Positions 44,975 through 53,202 of a stretch of 64,000 nucleotides of DNA are shown one piece after another. Under the pieces are notes generated by a model. It ran no database searches. It had not been told where the DNA came from and worked only from the letters and a program-made list of their open reading frames with translations. Every line of letters begins with the position of its first letter. The stretch's first letter is position 1. The translations under genes were made by a program, and so were the position numbers. Origin of the DNA: DTU052 sp050951725 (GTDB lineage: Bacteria; Bacillota; Syntrophomonadia; Syntrophomonadales; DTU052); assembly GCA_050951725.1 (NCBI GenBank), contig JBMNJO010000001.1, positions 1,178,001 to 1,242,000 of the forward strand. Reading direction: 5' to 3'.

Positions 44975-45149
44975 ACAAAACTACAGTCATGATCGCCAGG
45001 AGTGGCATCCTTTCTCTCCATTGTTATTGAATTGCAGCAACCAATTTCCGTAAAGCCCCTGGCTTGAGACTCAGGTTCAAGGCCACAACTTTTTGCATGA
45101 GTGCCCTGCCTTTGGGCATGGGGATTGTCACTGTCAAGCATTGGCACGT

Positions 45150-45483
45150 TTTTTCCGTTTCCAGTAGCCAATCCCGCAGCCGTCACCCTTGACCCAGAGT
45201 TCACCTTCCTCGCCGATCCCCACGTCCCGGCTAAAGTCTTTTACATCAGCGATTCTCATATCCATTTGCGGGCACAGCAGTCCAATGCTGCCGAATACAT
45301 TGGCATCCAGGATTCATTACGGTAGTGGCAGTGGTTTCACTCATGCCATAACCTTCAATCAGGCTGATACCCATCGACATATACTTGTCGGATACCGCAG
45401 TGGGTAATGCCGCGCCGCCAATGCCAACTATCCTCAATGAGGAGATATCGTATTTCCCAAAAGCCGGATGATTGGCCATCATT
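45150..45483 (-). pseudogene. relic of an AMP-forming acyl-CoA ligase gene
   Basis: 45246-45482 encodes N-H-P-A-F-G-K-Y-D-I-S-S-L, I-E-G-Y-G-M-S-E-T-T-A-T-T-V-M-N-P, matching the ligase at 42,907. After a small indel the alignment continues in another frame (V-F-G-S-I-G-L, R-I-A-D-V-K-D-F-S-R-D-V, G-E-E-G-E-L-W-V-K) to about 45150. Only ~110 of ~560 residues remain. Confidence 0.85.
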
Positions 45484-45854
45484 ATTACGATGGGGGTAGT
45501 GATAACTGTATCGCAACATGCCTTTCGTTTAGTATTGAGTTTACTGACCAGGATACCACTTTCGATCGCTTACTCGCACCCTAAAATTGAGAATACTGCG
45601 AAGGTTGCTAAAAGTCAGCAATTCATTATCCTGTTATTGCAAAAATTGTGCCATCTAACCGATATAACCGCATTATTTCATTGAGGGTGAAATTTTCCGC
45701 CAATGTATATCGATTATTGAAGCGACGATATATCACCAACATCGTCAGCAATTGATATATATCCACAACCTACTCTTTAAAGATCGACTATTAAATCAGC
45801 ATCCGATACATTATTTGTCAAACAGCATTAGGTAATGATCCTTTACAAATTTGT
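45484..45854. other. intergenic region upstream of second ligase
   Basis: AT-rich. At about 45705-45740 is an inverted repeat built on TATATCG ... CGATATA, with related GATATATATC near 45752, upstream of the sigma-54 promoter at 45855. This could be the activator site for the plus-strand ligase. No 26-bp element copy found here. Confidence 0.4.
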
Positions 45855-45870
45855 TGGCACAAATTTTGCA
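45855..45870 (+). promoter_or_regulatory. sigma-54 promoter for the second acyl-CoA ligase
   Basis: TGGCAC-AAATT-TTGCA, a perfect RpoN -24/-12 match with GG-N10-GC, about 112 bp before the start codon. Confidence 0.88.
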
Positions 45871-45981
45871 CTTAACTATTATTAATCGACACACGTCGAC
45901 CTGCAGTGCCGGCTTATGGATATAAAGAGTGCTGCAACAATTTTCTAGTTATAGGTCGTAAAGAATAAAGGAGGAATCGCA

Positions 45982-47580
45982 GTGACGAAAAGAATCCAAA
46001 TGCCTACAATCCCGTTGGAGGAATTGCCGTATCTTAAAGGCAGACGTCTCGAATTCGAGAGCATCGCGGAGATGTTAACTGTTCGCTCCCAGGAAACCCC
46101 GGACAGTGTTCATGTCTATTATTATGACCAGACAATCACCTACGCTCAGACCAACGAGCGGGCCAACCGGATTGCTAACTTCCTGAAACAAAAGGGCGTT
46201 TCCAAGGGTGATGTCGTTGCGGTTATGATTCTAAACTCCCCGGAAAACTACTATGCCATGTGGGGAGCACAGAAACTGGGGGCCGTTCCCCTTTGCATCA
46301 ACTTTATGCTGAAGGGCCCAGAAATCACTTATGTACTGAATGACTCCAAACCGAAGGTGGCCTTTGTCGGCAGCGATTTTATGGCCGACTTTGCCAAAGG
46401 CTGGGAACAGGCCGATAACAAACCATTGGTTGTGGAAGCAGTAACGGACGTTAAACATGACGCTAAGATTGCAGGTACCACCATGGCTGATATATTGGCT
46501 CAGTATCCGGCTGACGAGGCGTTGGTCAAGCAGAGCCCGGACGATCCCTTCCTGCTCTTGTACTCGTCAGGCACCACTGGCAGACCAAAGGGAATTCTGC
46601 TGCCCAACAAAGCAGAACTTTCAATCTGCCGCGATATGAATAGACTGGGCATAATTAAAGGTAATGACGTATTTATGGTGCTTCTGCCGATGTTCCACAC
46701 CAATCCACTTTGTGTATGGACTTACCCAATGAGCTACGCAGGACAGACATTATGCATCAGAAAACAATTCTCCCCTGCGGATTTCTGGCCGCCGGTTCTA
46801 CAGTATGGCATCACACTCCTGCAAGGTGTGCCGGCCATGTTGGACTATGTTTACAACTCGGTGGATCCCAGTACCATCGACAGGTCCAAGTTGAAGCTCA
46901 GAGGTGCCATCTGTGGTGCAGCGCCACTGCCAGTGTCTCTGTTGCAGGGATTCCAGGAGAAGTTTGGTGTGACTATATGGGAAGGCTATGGTTTGACTGA
47001 GGTCTGCGGAGTGTCCACTGTGAACCCGCCATTAGGCAAGCTGGTACCCGGCTCGATCGGAGTGGCCTACCCGGAACAACAGGTGGAGATTATGGATGAC
47101 GACAATAACATCCTGCCTCCGGGTGAAAAAGGTGAGATCTGCACCAAGGGCGATGCCAACATGATAGCCTATCTCAACAATCCCGAAGCCACTGCGGAGA
47201 CCATAAAGGATGGATGGCTTCATACTGGGGACATGGGCTATATGGATGAGGAAGGTTATTTCTACATCTCTGGGCGCAAAAAAGAGATGATTAACCGTGG
47301 GGGTGAAAACATCTACCCGCGCGAGATTGAAATGGTTCTGGAGGACCACCCGAAGATAGCCGGGGTAGCAGTAGTTGGCGTTCCGGACAAAGCTTTGGGT
47401 GAAAGGGTTAAAGCCTTTATCATACCAAAAGAGAAGGATTCACTGACCGCAGAAGAAGTAAGAGCCTACCTTATAGAAAGAATCGCAAAATACAAAGTTC
47501 CGGAGTTCTATGCTTTTATTGAAGAATTCCCTCTGAACGCCACCGGCAAGATCATGAAACAAGAACTTAAGAAGATGTAA
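45982..47580 (+). CDS. AMP-forming acyl-CoA ligase
   Basis: 532 aa, start GTG 45982 with AAGGAGG 7-8 nt upstream. ANL motifs: Y-S-S-G-T-T-G-R-P-K-G-I-L, G-Y-G-L-T-E-V-C-G-V-S, W-L-H-T-G-D-M-G-Y, G-R-K-K-E-M-I-N-R-G-G-E-N-I-Y-P-R-E-I-E and C-terminal N-A-T-G-K-I-M-K. The G-G-E-N-I-Y-P hinge is of the usual fatty/aromatic acid type, whereas the other ligase has S-A-Y-S-V-F-P, so substrates probably differ. Transcribed alone from a sigma-54 promoter and followed by a strong terminator. Confidence 0.92.
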   Translation: MTKRIQMPTIPLEELPYLKGRRLEFESIAEMLTVRSQETPDSVHVYYYDQTITYAQTNERANRIANFLKQKGVSKGDVVAVMILNSPENYYAMWGAQKLGAVPLCINFMLKGPEITYVLNDSKPKVAFVGSDFMADFAKGWEQADNKPLVVEAVTDVKHDAKIAGTTMADILAQYPADEALVKQSPDDPFLLLYSSGTTGRPKGILLPNKAELSICRDMNRLGIIKGNDVFMVLLPMFHTNPLCVWTYPMSYAGQTLCIRKQFSPADFWPPVLQYGITLLQGVPAMLDYVYNSVDPSTIDRSKLKLRGAICGAAPLPVSLLQGFQEKFGVTIWEGYGLTEVCGVSTVNPPLGKLVPGSIGVAYPEQQVEIMDDDNNILPPGEKGEICTKGDANMIAYLNNPEATAETIKDGWLHTGDMGYMDEEGYFYISGRKKEMINRGGENIYPREIEMVLEDHPKIAGVAVVGVPDKALGERVKAFIIPKEKDSLTAEEVRAYLIERIAKYKVPEFYAFIEEFPLNATGKIMKQELKKM

Positions 47581-47601
47581 TCCAATTTAATCTGATCCCT
47601 T

Positions 47602-47646
47602 GAGACCACGGAAAGGCTGTCCGGCCTTCTCCGTGGTCTCTTCTTT
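47602..47646 (+). terminator. intrinsic terminator after second ligase
   Basis: Stem GAGACCACGGA / TCCGTGGTCTC with a GC-rich inner loop, then TTCTTT. Confidence 0.9.
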
Positions 47647-47734
47647 GGGGAAACTGGGACAGGGGACAGGTTCCGTGTCCCAGTTGAACTTGTCTCCAAC
47701 CCCTGTGTGCCCTACTCTCCAACCTGATAGCTAT

Positions 47735-47940
47735 TTCGTATTTCGGGGACACCATACTAAATTATTTTGGCGGATAAACCGCTGGAATACTCGGCTGGTG
47801 CCCCAGGAATAAGAAATCCTGCCTCCGCTGCTTACCCCATATTCTTATTTCGGTGACAATATGCTAATTTATTCTGGCGATTGAACCCGCATGAATCAGC
47901 TGGTGCCCCAGGAAATAAATCCTGCCTCCAACGCCTTTGC
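47735..47940. repeat. two imperfect ~105-bp tandem repeats upstream of the NCS2 permease
   Basis: Units 47735-47838 and 47841-47940 share TATTTCGG.GACA, CTAA.TTATT.TGGCG, CAGCTGGTGCCCCAGGAA-like and AATCCTGCCTCC blocks. In unit 1 GGGGACACCA pairs with TGGTGCCCC around a GCGG/CCGC hairpin, and AGGA/TCCT makes a second small stem. Pairing is weaker in unit 2. Either a tandem structured RNA or a mobile intergenic repeat; no family recognised. Confidence 0.6.
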
Positions 47941-48074
47941 CTTGTCCGAGTATCTGTGCATCCAACCCCTCCTCAAAAAAGTACTGGTGATGGAATTTAT
48001 ATTCTTTTAGACTAATATTACTGGTTCTCATCGTACCATGTTTTGCCTTATACCAACTGGAGAGGAGTTGCTTC

Positions 48075-49799
48075 ATGACGGACAGACCTATCCGCCGTAA
48101 ACCGGCCAATCTCACCTATGGAGTTGATGATAACCCGCCACCGGTTGTAACTCTTTTGCAGGGCATTCAGCAGTTAGTTATGATTTCGGCGATGTTGATA
48201 TTCCCCAGTATAATTGTCACTGCAGCGGGTGGTTCACCAGAACTGGCGCAGAGCCTGACCAGCATGACCATGGTTGTAGGAGGAATAGGCACCATCCTCC
48301 AGGCCCTGCAAAAGCCCATCGGTTCTGGTTACATATGTCCAGAAGGCGGGCCGGAACCGTATATACCGGGAGCAATTCTGGCCCTCAAAACGGGAGGGTT
48401 GTCGCTTCTATGCGGCATGTTGGTGTTTGCGGGGCTTTTCCAGGGTATTATGAGTCGTTTTATAACCCGTCTGCGGGTCTTGTTCCCGCCTGAGGTCACC
48501 GGTCTGGTGGTGGTGATGGTCGGGCTGAATGTCATACCAATTACCGTGGAGTACCTATTTGGCGCGACTGGCGGCAATTGGGTTTTTGATGGCAACACCC
48601 TGATGGCCGGAATTATTTCTCTGGTGGTTATGATCGGCGCCAGCATCTGGGGACCGGCCTGGCTGCGCAATTTCAGCCTACTGACCGGGTTGCTGGTGGG
48701 ATACATCTTCAGCGCGGCAGTTGGTCTGTTCTCCGCCCAGGATCTGGAGATGCTCCGATCCGCACCGGTAATCGGTCTGCCGGCATTTCAATTCCATGGC
48801 TTCAGTTTCGATCCCGCTCTTATTGTGCCCTTTCTGATTGCTTCACTGAGCTGCGTCCTGAAGGCCATTGGCGACATTTCAACCTGTCAGAAAATCAATG
48901 ATGCTGACTGGAAAAGACCGGACCTGGATAACATCAGTTCTGGGGTCCTGGCTGAATCCGTCAAGACAGTAGTTGGCGGTCTGACTGGCGGTCTGGGATG
49001 TACAACCCATTCCTCCTCTATCGGACTGTCTTTGGCTACCGGGGTAACCAGCCGCCGGGTAGCCTATGTGGCAGGGGCTCTGCTGATTTTGCTGGCGTTT
49101 TTGCCCAAACTAACGGTTTTCTTTGTGGTTATGCCCAAGCCGGTAATGGGAGCCTGCCTTCTCTTCGCCATCTGTTTCATGATTGTAACCGGTCTGCAGA
49201 TCGCATTGTCTCGTATGGCTGATTCGCGCAAAGTATTCGTCCTGAGTATCGCGGTGACTCTGGGACTGAGTGTTGATTTCCTGCCCGGCTTCTACGAGGC
49301 CATGATGCCAGCCTGGCTGAATCCAATATTCGGTTCCTCACTCTCTCTGGCTACCATATCCGTCATCGTCCTGAATCTTCTGTTCAGAATCGGAGTATCA
49401 CAGCGGCAAAGCCTGACTTTTAACCCGCAGAGTGATGACAACCGGAACCTCGCTACCTTCATGGAAAACGCGGGCAGTCTGTGGGGCGCACGTCAGGAGG
49501 TTGTCCAAAAGGCAGTCCAGGTATTGATCGAGTCAGTGGATGTTCTGAAAACCTACGGTATGGTGGACGGCCTGGTCCATGTTGAGGCACGGTTTGACGA
49601 GTTTAATCTGGACCTGTCAGTCGAGTATGAGGGGAGGGCCTTGGAACTATGTGAGGAACGACCCGATGCTTCGGAGCTGATGGAAGACGAGAATGCCATG
49701 GCACGCCTGGCCGGATATATGATTAACAAAATGGCTGACAGATCAAAGGTGGTTATCAATGGTGAGACCTGCCAGCTCCAGGTTCACTTTGAACATTAA
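48075..49799 (+). CDS. NCS2 family (xanthine/uracil-type) permease with C-terminal HATPase-like domain
   Basis: 574 aa. Residues ~25-430 carry about 12-14 TMs with NCS2 features: Q-H-L-like N-terminus (G-I-Q-Q-L-V-M-I-S-A-M-L-I-F-P), F-P-P-E-V-T-G-L-V-V-V-M-V-G, the substrate-site region S-C-V-L-K-A-I-G-D-I-S-T-C-Q and G-G-L-G-C-T-T-H-S-S-S-I-G. Residues ~445-574 are a soluble cytoplasmic extension with V-Q-V-L-I-E-S-V-D-V-L, L-S-V-E-Y-E-G-R-A-L-E and A-R-L-A-G-Y-M-I-N-K-M-A-D-R, resembling a degenerate GHKL/anti-sigma domain (no clear N-box Asn). It probably imports a purine or pyrimidine; the tail may regulate it. Confidence 0.87.
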   Translation: MTDRPIRRKPANLTYGVDDNPPPVVTLLQGIQQLVMISAMLIFPSIIVTAAGGSPELAQSLTSMTMVVGGIGTILQALQKPIGSGYICPEGGPEPYIPGAILALKTGGLSLLCGMLVFAGLFQGIMSRFITRLRVLFPPEVTGLVVVMVGLNVIPITVEYLFGATGGNWVFDGNTLMAGIISLVVMIGASIWGPAWLRNFSLLTGLLVGYIFSAAVGLFSAQDLEMLRSAPVIGLPAFQFHGFSFDPALIVPFLIASLSCVLKAIGDISTCQKINDADWKRPDLDNISSGVLAESVKTVVGGLTGGLGCTTHSSSIGLSLATGVTSRRVAYVAGALLILLAFLPKLTVFFVVMPKPVMGACLLFAICFMIVTGLQIALSRMADSRKVFVLSIAVTLGLSVDFLPGFYEAMMPAWLNPIFGSSLSLATISVIVLNLLFRIGVSQRQSLTFNPQSDDNRNLATFMENAGSLWGARQEVVQKAVQVLIESVDVLKTYGMVDGLVHVEARFDEFNLDLSVEYEGRALELCEERPDASELMEDENAMARLAGYMINKMADRSKVVINGETCQLQVHFEH

Positions 49800-50044
49800 A
49801 GATGGCATTACCGAGCGCGTTAGACGCAACAACTGCCATATTCATTGGAACGTTAGCGGGGGCGTCCGATGCTATTCCTGTTACCCGCTCTGACTTGGTG
49901 ATTATTGATTTTGAACTGCGGGAAATAATGATCCTACAGCAGGCAGCTCTTTTAGTACTTGTAGCGAAAAGTCTGACAGACTTTGTTCCCGTCCCACCAA
50001 TCCATTAGAATATAGGTTAGATCACGAGGAATTGGAGGAAAACA

Positions 50045-50608
50045 ATGTTAACTCGACAGGAAGCATTTGATCTGCTGAAAAAGTACAACCAGAGCGATAA
50101 CCTTATCAAGCATGCCCTGGCGGTGGAGGCTGTAATGAGGTATTTCGCCCGGCAGTTCGGCGAGGATGAAGAGTACTGGGGCAATGTCGGATTGATTCAC
50201 GACCTCGATTATGAGCTCTATCCCGACGAACACTGCCACAAGACCAGGGAACTCCTGCAGCAGGAAGGCGTCAGTGAGGATATCATACACGCCGTGATTT
50301 CTCATGGCTGGAACATATGCATTGATGTAGAACCCACCCGGCGGATGGAAAAGGTCCTCTATACCATTGACGAGCTGACCGGCCTGATCACCGCTACGGT
50401 GTACATGCGCCCCAGCAAGAGCATCCTTGATCTGGAGGTCAAATCGGTGAAAAAGAAATTCAAGACCGCCAGCTTTGCGGCTGGTGTCAACCGGGAACTG
50501 ATCAACAAAGGTTGCACCATGCTGGATATGGACCTTGACACGGTCATGAAGTGGACGATAGAAGGTATGAAAGAGGCTGCGGCCGAACTGGGCCTGGCTG
50601 GAGAATAA
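50045..50608 (+). CDS. HD-domain phosphohydrolase
   Basis: 187 aa. HD motifs: N-L-I-K-H-A-L-A-V-E-A-V-M, G-L-I-H-D-L-D-Y-E-L-Y-P, H-C-H-K-T-R, and V-I-S-H-G-W-N. This matches a family of Clostridial HDIG proteins that act on an unknown phosphorylated (possibly nucleotide) substrate. GGAGG lies upstream of the ATG. The 240 bp before it has no clear gene. Confidence 0.88.
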   Translation: MLTRQEAFDLLKKYNQSDNLIKHALAVEAVMRYFARQFGEDEEYWGNVGLIHDLDYELYPDEHCHKTRELLQQEGVSEDIIHAVISHGWNICIDVEPTRRMEKVLYTIDELTGLITATVYMRPSKSILDLEVKSVKKKFKTASFAAGVNRELINKGCTMLDMDLDTVMKWTIEGMKEAAAELGLAGE

Positions 50609-50628
50609 CAGTTACCTGACTGAAACAG

Positions 50629-50856
50629 ATGGGCGCCCTATTTGCACCGACAAATCGAGCGTCCATTTTTTTTGCTGTTTGGGGACAACCGGCAATTTCA
50701 CTGCCTTTGGGTTGGAGCAGCGACAACCTCCCGGTAGGGATGCACTTTGCCGGGCGATTTGCTGACGAAGCCACTCTGATCAGACTGGCATCTCAGTTGG
50801 AGGAGGCCTGGCCGTGGAAGAACCGGCGTCCGCCGGTTCATGTGAGCATGGATTAA
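50629..50856 (+). pseudogene. C-terminal relic of an amidase-signature enzyme
   Basis: About 65 residues: G-Q-P-A-I-S-L-P-L-G-W-S-S-D-N-L-P-V-G-M-H-F-A-G-R-F-A-D-E-A-T-L-I-R-L, then P-W-K-N-R-R-P-P-V. This is the conserved end of GatA/6-aminohexanoate-dimer hydrolase-type amidases (normally ~470-500 aa). The Ser-Ser-Lys catalytic core is absent upstream, so this is a remnant. Confidence 0.8.
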
Positions 50857-50930
50857 ACTTGAACCGAGTTGAGGTACTTAAGGGAGAAAGATCACCCAAA
50901 GATTCGTAGGAAGAACCGGTCTCCGAATGA

Positions 50931-50965
50931 TAATCCCGCAGCACTTAAGAGTGGTACGGGATTAT
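50931..50965 (-). terminator. terminator after peptide gene 1
   Basis: Inverted repeat AATCCCG(C/T)A.CAC ... GTGGTACGGGATT, just past the peptide stop. Almost the same sequence follows peptide gene 2. Confidence 0.75.
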
Positions 50966-50970
50966 TTATT

Positions 50971-51216
50971 TCAATACTGCCATCCATCTTGACACTGGGG
51001 TGTGTTCTGGCGCGTACAATGATCGCATAATTTCCATCCGGTTAACCAAGGCAAAGGGCCTCCTCCAACAGTACGACCGTAATTCCAGCAACGTACCCTG
51101 CCATCGTCACTCTTAATTGGATTCGGACTAAAATAGTCCTTCTTTTCCTCTGTGCCCCCGGCCACCTTTTCCAGCTCATCATCCTGCAATTGTTTGGTGT
51201 CTCTTTCGTCTTTCAT
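50971..51216 (-). CDS. double-glycine leader, four-Cys peptide 1 (RiPP/bacteriocin-like precursor)
   Basis: 81 aa. Acidic/amphipathic leader of 21 residues beginning MKDERDTKQL and ending E-L-E-K-V-A-G-G, the classic double-glycine cleavage motif recognised by peptidase-containing ABC exporters. The core of about 60 residues has four Cys in C-x20-C-x2-C-x7-C order and ends Q-D-G-W-Q-Y. Two paralogues lie at 52,569 and 52,875. No modification enzyme or exporter is in the window. The mRNA leader has a conserved hairpin (51227-51247) between GGAAGGGAGGG and the ATG. It could be a bacteriocin, a metal-binding secreted peptide or a signal. Function unknown. Confidence 0.8.
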   Translation of the reverse strand: MKDERDTKQLQDDELEKVAGGTEEKKDYFSPNPIKSDDGRVRCWNYGRTVGGGPLPWLTGWKLCDHCTRQNTPQCQDGWQY

Positions 51217-51226
51217 GTTTTAATCC

Positions 51227-51247
51227 GCACAGCCATGCCGGCTGCAC
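51227..51247 (-). promoter_or_regulatory. leader hairpin of peptide gene 1
   Basis: GTGCAGCC / GGCTGTGC with two G-U pairs and a 5-nt loop, placed between the purine-rich SD (GGAAGGGAGGG) and the ATG. Equivalent hairpins in peptide genes 2 and 3 have different bases that still pair. Confidence 0.65.
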
Positions 51248-51295
51248 TCCCTCCCTTCCATAAAATACATTGGATCCCCCCATACCAAAGATTAT

Positions 51296-51400
51296 CCGGC
51301 GATAAAATGCAACTCTAATTGCAACAGAGTCGGTATCGCTATGTTGAGTCATTGTAGCGCAATGCTTTAAACCTGGCATTGACAATCTTGCGGTCAGGTG
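51296..51400 (-). repeat. upstream repeat, copy 1
   Basis: About 105 bp upstream of peptide gene 1. It is the counterpart of 53203-53315 upstream of peptide gene 3; shared blocks include GCAATGCTTTAAACC, CATTGAC.ATCTTGCGGTCAG and ATAGCTATGT-like. Probably the duplicated promoter/operator region. Confidence 0.75.
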
Positions 51401-51499
51401 AAATGATGTTGCCGGTTGTCTTTAAAACCGGTGATGTAATAATTCGATCAAACGAATCCTGAACAGGTTGAGATTTATGCAAGTCTGATCTAAAATTGT

Positions 51500-51912
51500 T
51501 TGATTTATCAGTGTAACTGGGTTCCGGCCAAAAAAAGACGTTCCTTAAATATTGCAGCCGGAAGATTGGATAACTGCCGTCTTACGGCCTCAACCGGGGC
51601 TGGTCAGGTAGAGTTACCATCATACCTGGAAAAGTCCGAGTTTAGAAAATCCACAGGCGCTGGCCAAATGGTGGAGGCAAATCTGGGCCGGGGAGAAAGG
51701 ACTATCGACCTCTTTGCCCGGCAGGGGTTAGCCTGGTCCTGGCGGGAATCATGCTGTTTTTCTTAAACGCCACTCCGCTGGGACAGGACCTTAGTGTTCT
51801 GGCCACCTCCGTTAAATCAACCACGGTCAAGGTGGAAAAATACCAGTTAAAACTGCCTGATTTGGGAAACTTATGGTTCCTGGAAAAACTAGAAAAGAGG
51901 GATAGCAGGTGA
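51500..51912 (+). pseudogene. decayed gene, toast-rack (DUF4097/LiaF-like) remnant with a TM segment
   Basis: 51500-51720 gives N-I-A-A-G-R-L-D-N, S-T-G-A-G-Q-V-E-L and a second S-T-G-A-G-Q-M-V-E, the repeating pattern of LiaF/DUF4097 beta folds. From about 51725 a different frame reads V-S-L-V-L-A-G-I-M-L-F-F-L-N (TM) and runs to TGA 51910-51912, overlapping the next gene's GTG. The frame change and lack of an N-terminus indicate decay. Confidence 0.55.
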
Positions 51913-52451
51913 GAACCAATTATAATAACTTCTTAGTCTTTGTCTTTTCCTTAATACCGGGCGCTGGCTACATGTACCTGGGACTGATGCAGAAAGGCCT
52001 GGAGGCCATGCTGTTGTTCTGGGCGAGTGTCACCATTTTTGCATGGATTGGTCTTCCCCATTTCGTAGCCATGATCTCAATTCCACTCTGGTTCTACTTC
52101 TTCTTTGATACCTATGCCATGCGCAACCGCCTGGCCCAGGGGGAAGAGGTCGATGATAAAGGGATGTTTGACATCATGTCTCGGCTGGGTGAGTACAAGT
52201 ATTATTATATCGGGATTGGGCTGCTGGTAATCGGGTTCCTGGCTCTGCTGGCCAACCTCAGCCAGGATCTTTCCGGCTGGTTTAAGTACGGCTACTATTT
52301 TAAAAAGTACCTGTTCCCGGTACTGCTGATAGCCGCAGGGATATTCCTCCTCTCCCGGAGTCGGTCCGGATCTGATCGCACCGAAGATTTACCGGGAGAT
52401 GAAAACCCCGTACCGGCGATGGACGCTGAAGAAATGGACGCCTCCGAGTAG
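51909..52451 (+). CDS. small multi-TM membrane protein (LiaI/DUF5668-like)
   Basis: 180 aa, GTG start overlapping the previous stop (GTGA). N-terminal hydrophobic hairpin with S-L-I-P-G-A-G-Y-M-Y-L-G-L-M-Q-K-G, the TM2-like turn found in many envelope-stress associated proteins. Further TMs lie at about 36-55, 98-118 and 135-150, with an acidic C-terminal tail (E-D-L-P-G-D-E-N). Context with a toast-rack remnant suggests a former Lia-like envelope sensing pair. It is convergent with the peptide genes. Function unproven. Confidence 0.65.
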   Translation: MRTNYNNFLVFVFSLIPGAGYMYLGLMQKGLEAMLLFWASVTIFAWIGLPHFVAMISIPLWFYFFFDTYAMRNRLAQGEEVDDKGMFDIMSRLGEYKYYYIGIGLLVIGFLALLANLSQDLSGWFKYGYYFKKYLFPVLLIAAGIFLLSRSRSGSDRTEDLPGDENPVPAMDAEEMDASE

Positions 52452-52507
52452 TACGGTACACGGAAAAGGCCACCCAACAGATTCGTCGGAGAAACCCGTT
52501 TTGAAAA

Positions 52508-52545
52508 AGAAATCCCGTAGCACATAAGAGTGGTACGGGATTATT
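52508..52545 (-). terminator. terminator after peptide gene 2
   Basis: AATCCCGTACCAC ... GTGCTACGGGATT followed by TCTTTTTC in the minus direction; a near copy of 50931-50965. Confidence 0.85.
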
Positions 52546-52568
52546 CATATCCATTCGGCTTCGTCATA

Positions 52569-52793
52569 TTAAGGTATAGCCCAGCCATCGATACAACGGG
52601 GTGTGTTGGAGCGCTCACATGATTCACAGAAATACGGTCCCATTATAACGAAACGGCGAACATTGTAGTAATTACAGTATACTCTGCCATCGGCACGCCT
52701 CGATTCCTCACGGGGATAATAGTGGTCTTGGCCCCCTGTTACCCTATCCAACTCATCATCCTGCAATTGTTTCTGATCTCTTTCGTCTTTCAT
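52569..52793 (-). CDS. double-glycine leader, four-Cys peptide 2
   Basis: 74 aa from ATG 52793; a longer frame starts at 52838 but begins inside the SD. The leader begins MKDERDQKQL and ends E-L-D-R-V-T-G-G. The core has C-x15-C-x2-C-x7-C (Y-C-N-Y, F-C-E-S-C, N-T-P-R-C) and ends I-D-G-W-A-I-P. The C-terminal half is close to peptide 1 (S/Q-N-T-P-x-C-x-D-G-W), while the N-terminal core half varies in length. Followed by a good terminator. Confidence 0.8.
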   Translation of the reverse strand: MKDERDQKQLQDDELDRVTGGQDHYYPREESRRADGRVYCNYYNVRRFVIMGPYFCESCERSNTPRCIDGWAIP

Positions 52794-52803
52794 GTTTGCC
52801 TTC

Positions 52804-52825
52804 GGCACAGCCTGCGTGCTGTGCC
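52804..52825 (-). promoter_or_regulatory. leader hairpin of peptide gene 2
   Basis: GGCACAGC / GCTGTGCC, 8 perfect pairs, 6-nt loop, between GGAAGGGAGGG and the ATG. Confidence 0.7.
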
Positions 52826-52874
52826 CCCTCCCTTCCATAAGTAAGACATTTTGTTTCCTTTTTCCATAGAAATC

Positions 52875-53114
52875 TTATACTACGTCCCATCCATAGACAT
52901 AATTATCTTTGCACCCATTGGTCCGGAAGCGTGAGCAGTCCCGGCACTTCGAAGAGGCACGGTTAGCACAGAGCCACGCCCCCTCATCATTGCGTATCAA
53001 GCTGCCACTGCCGTCATATGCCGGTGTTGCGTAATCCCATTTTTCATATCTGCCCCCTGCAACCTTTGCCAACTCTTCGTCCCGCAGTTGTTTCTGCTCT
53101 TTTTCGTCTTTCAT
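52875..53114 (-). CDS. double-glycine leader, four-Cys peptide 3
   Basis: 79 aa from ATG 53114; a frame starting at 53135 would begin inside the leader hairpin. The leader begins MKDEKEQKQL and ends E-L-A-K-V-A-G-G. Core Cys pattern C-x7-C-x2-C-x7-C (L-C-A-N-R, K-C-R-D-C, G-C-K-D), ending Y-G-W-D-V-V. It is the most divergent of the three, but the CxxC-x7-C spacing is unchanged. It lies 81 bp upstream of peptide 2 and probably shares its transcript. Confidence 0.8.
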   Translation of the reverse strand: MKDEKEQKQLRDEELAKVAGGRYEKWDYATPAYDGSGSLIRNDEGAWLCANRASSKCRDCSRFRTNGCKDNYVYGWDVV

Positions 53115-53124
53115 GTTTGCCTTC

Positions 53125-53147
53125 GGCACAGCCATGTTTGCTGTGCC
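53125..53147 (-). promoter_or_regulatory. leader hairpin of peptide gene 3
   Basis: GGCACAGC / GCTGTGCC stem with a 7-nt loop between GGAAGGGAGGGG and the start codon. Confidence 0.7.
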
Positions 53148-53202
53148 CCCTCCCTTCCAACAAAATACTGGGGGTTTTTCCGTAACATTGTTATTCAGGC
53201 GT

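Noticed and set aside
47735..47940. Considered a purine or xanthine riboswitch
   Set aside because: The three-way junction loops and conserved pyrimidine core of the purine aptamer are absent; only listed as an unassigned repeat.
49802..50008. 68-aa plus-strand frame after the NCS2 permease
   Set aside because: No RBS (ATG two bases after the stop), composition unlike neighbours, no motif; not supported as a gene, though a decayed fragment is possible.
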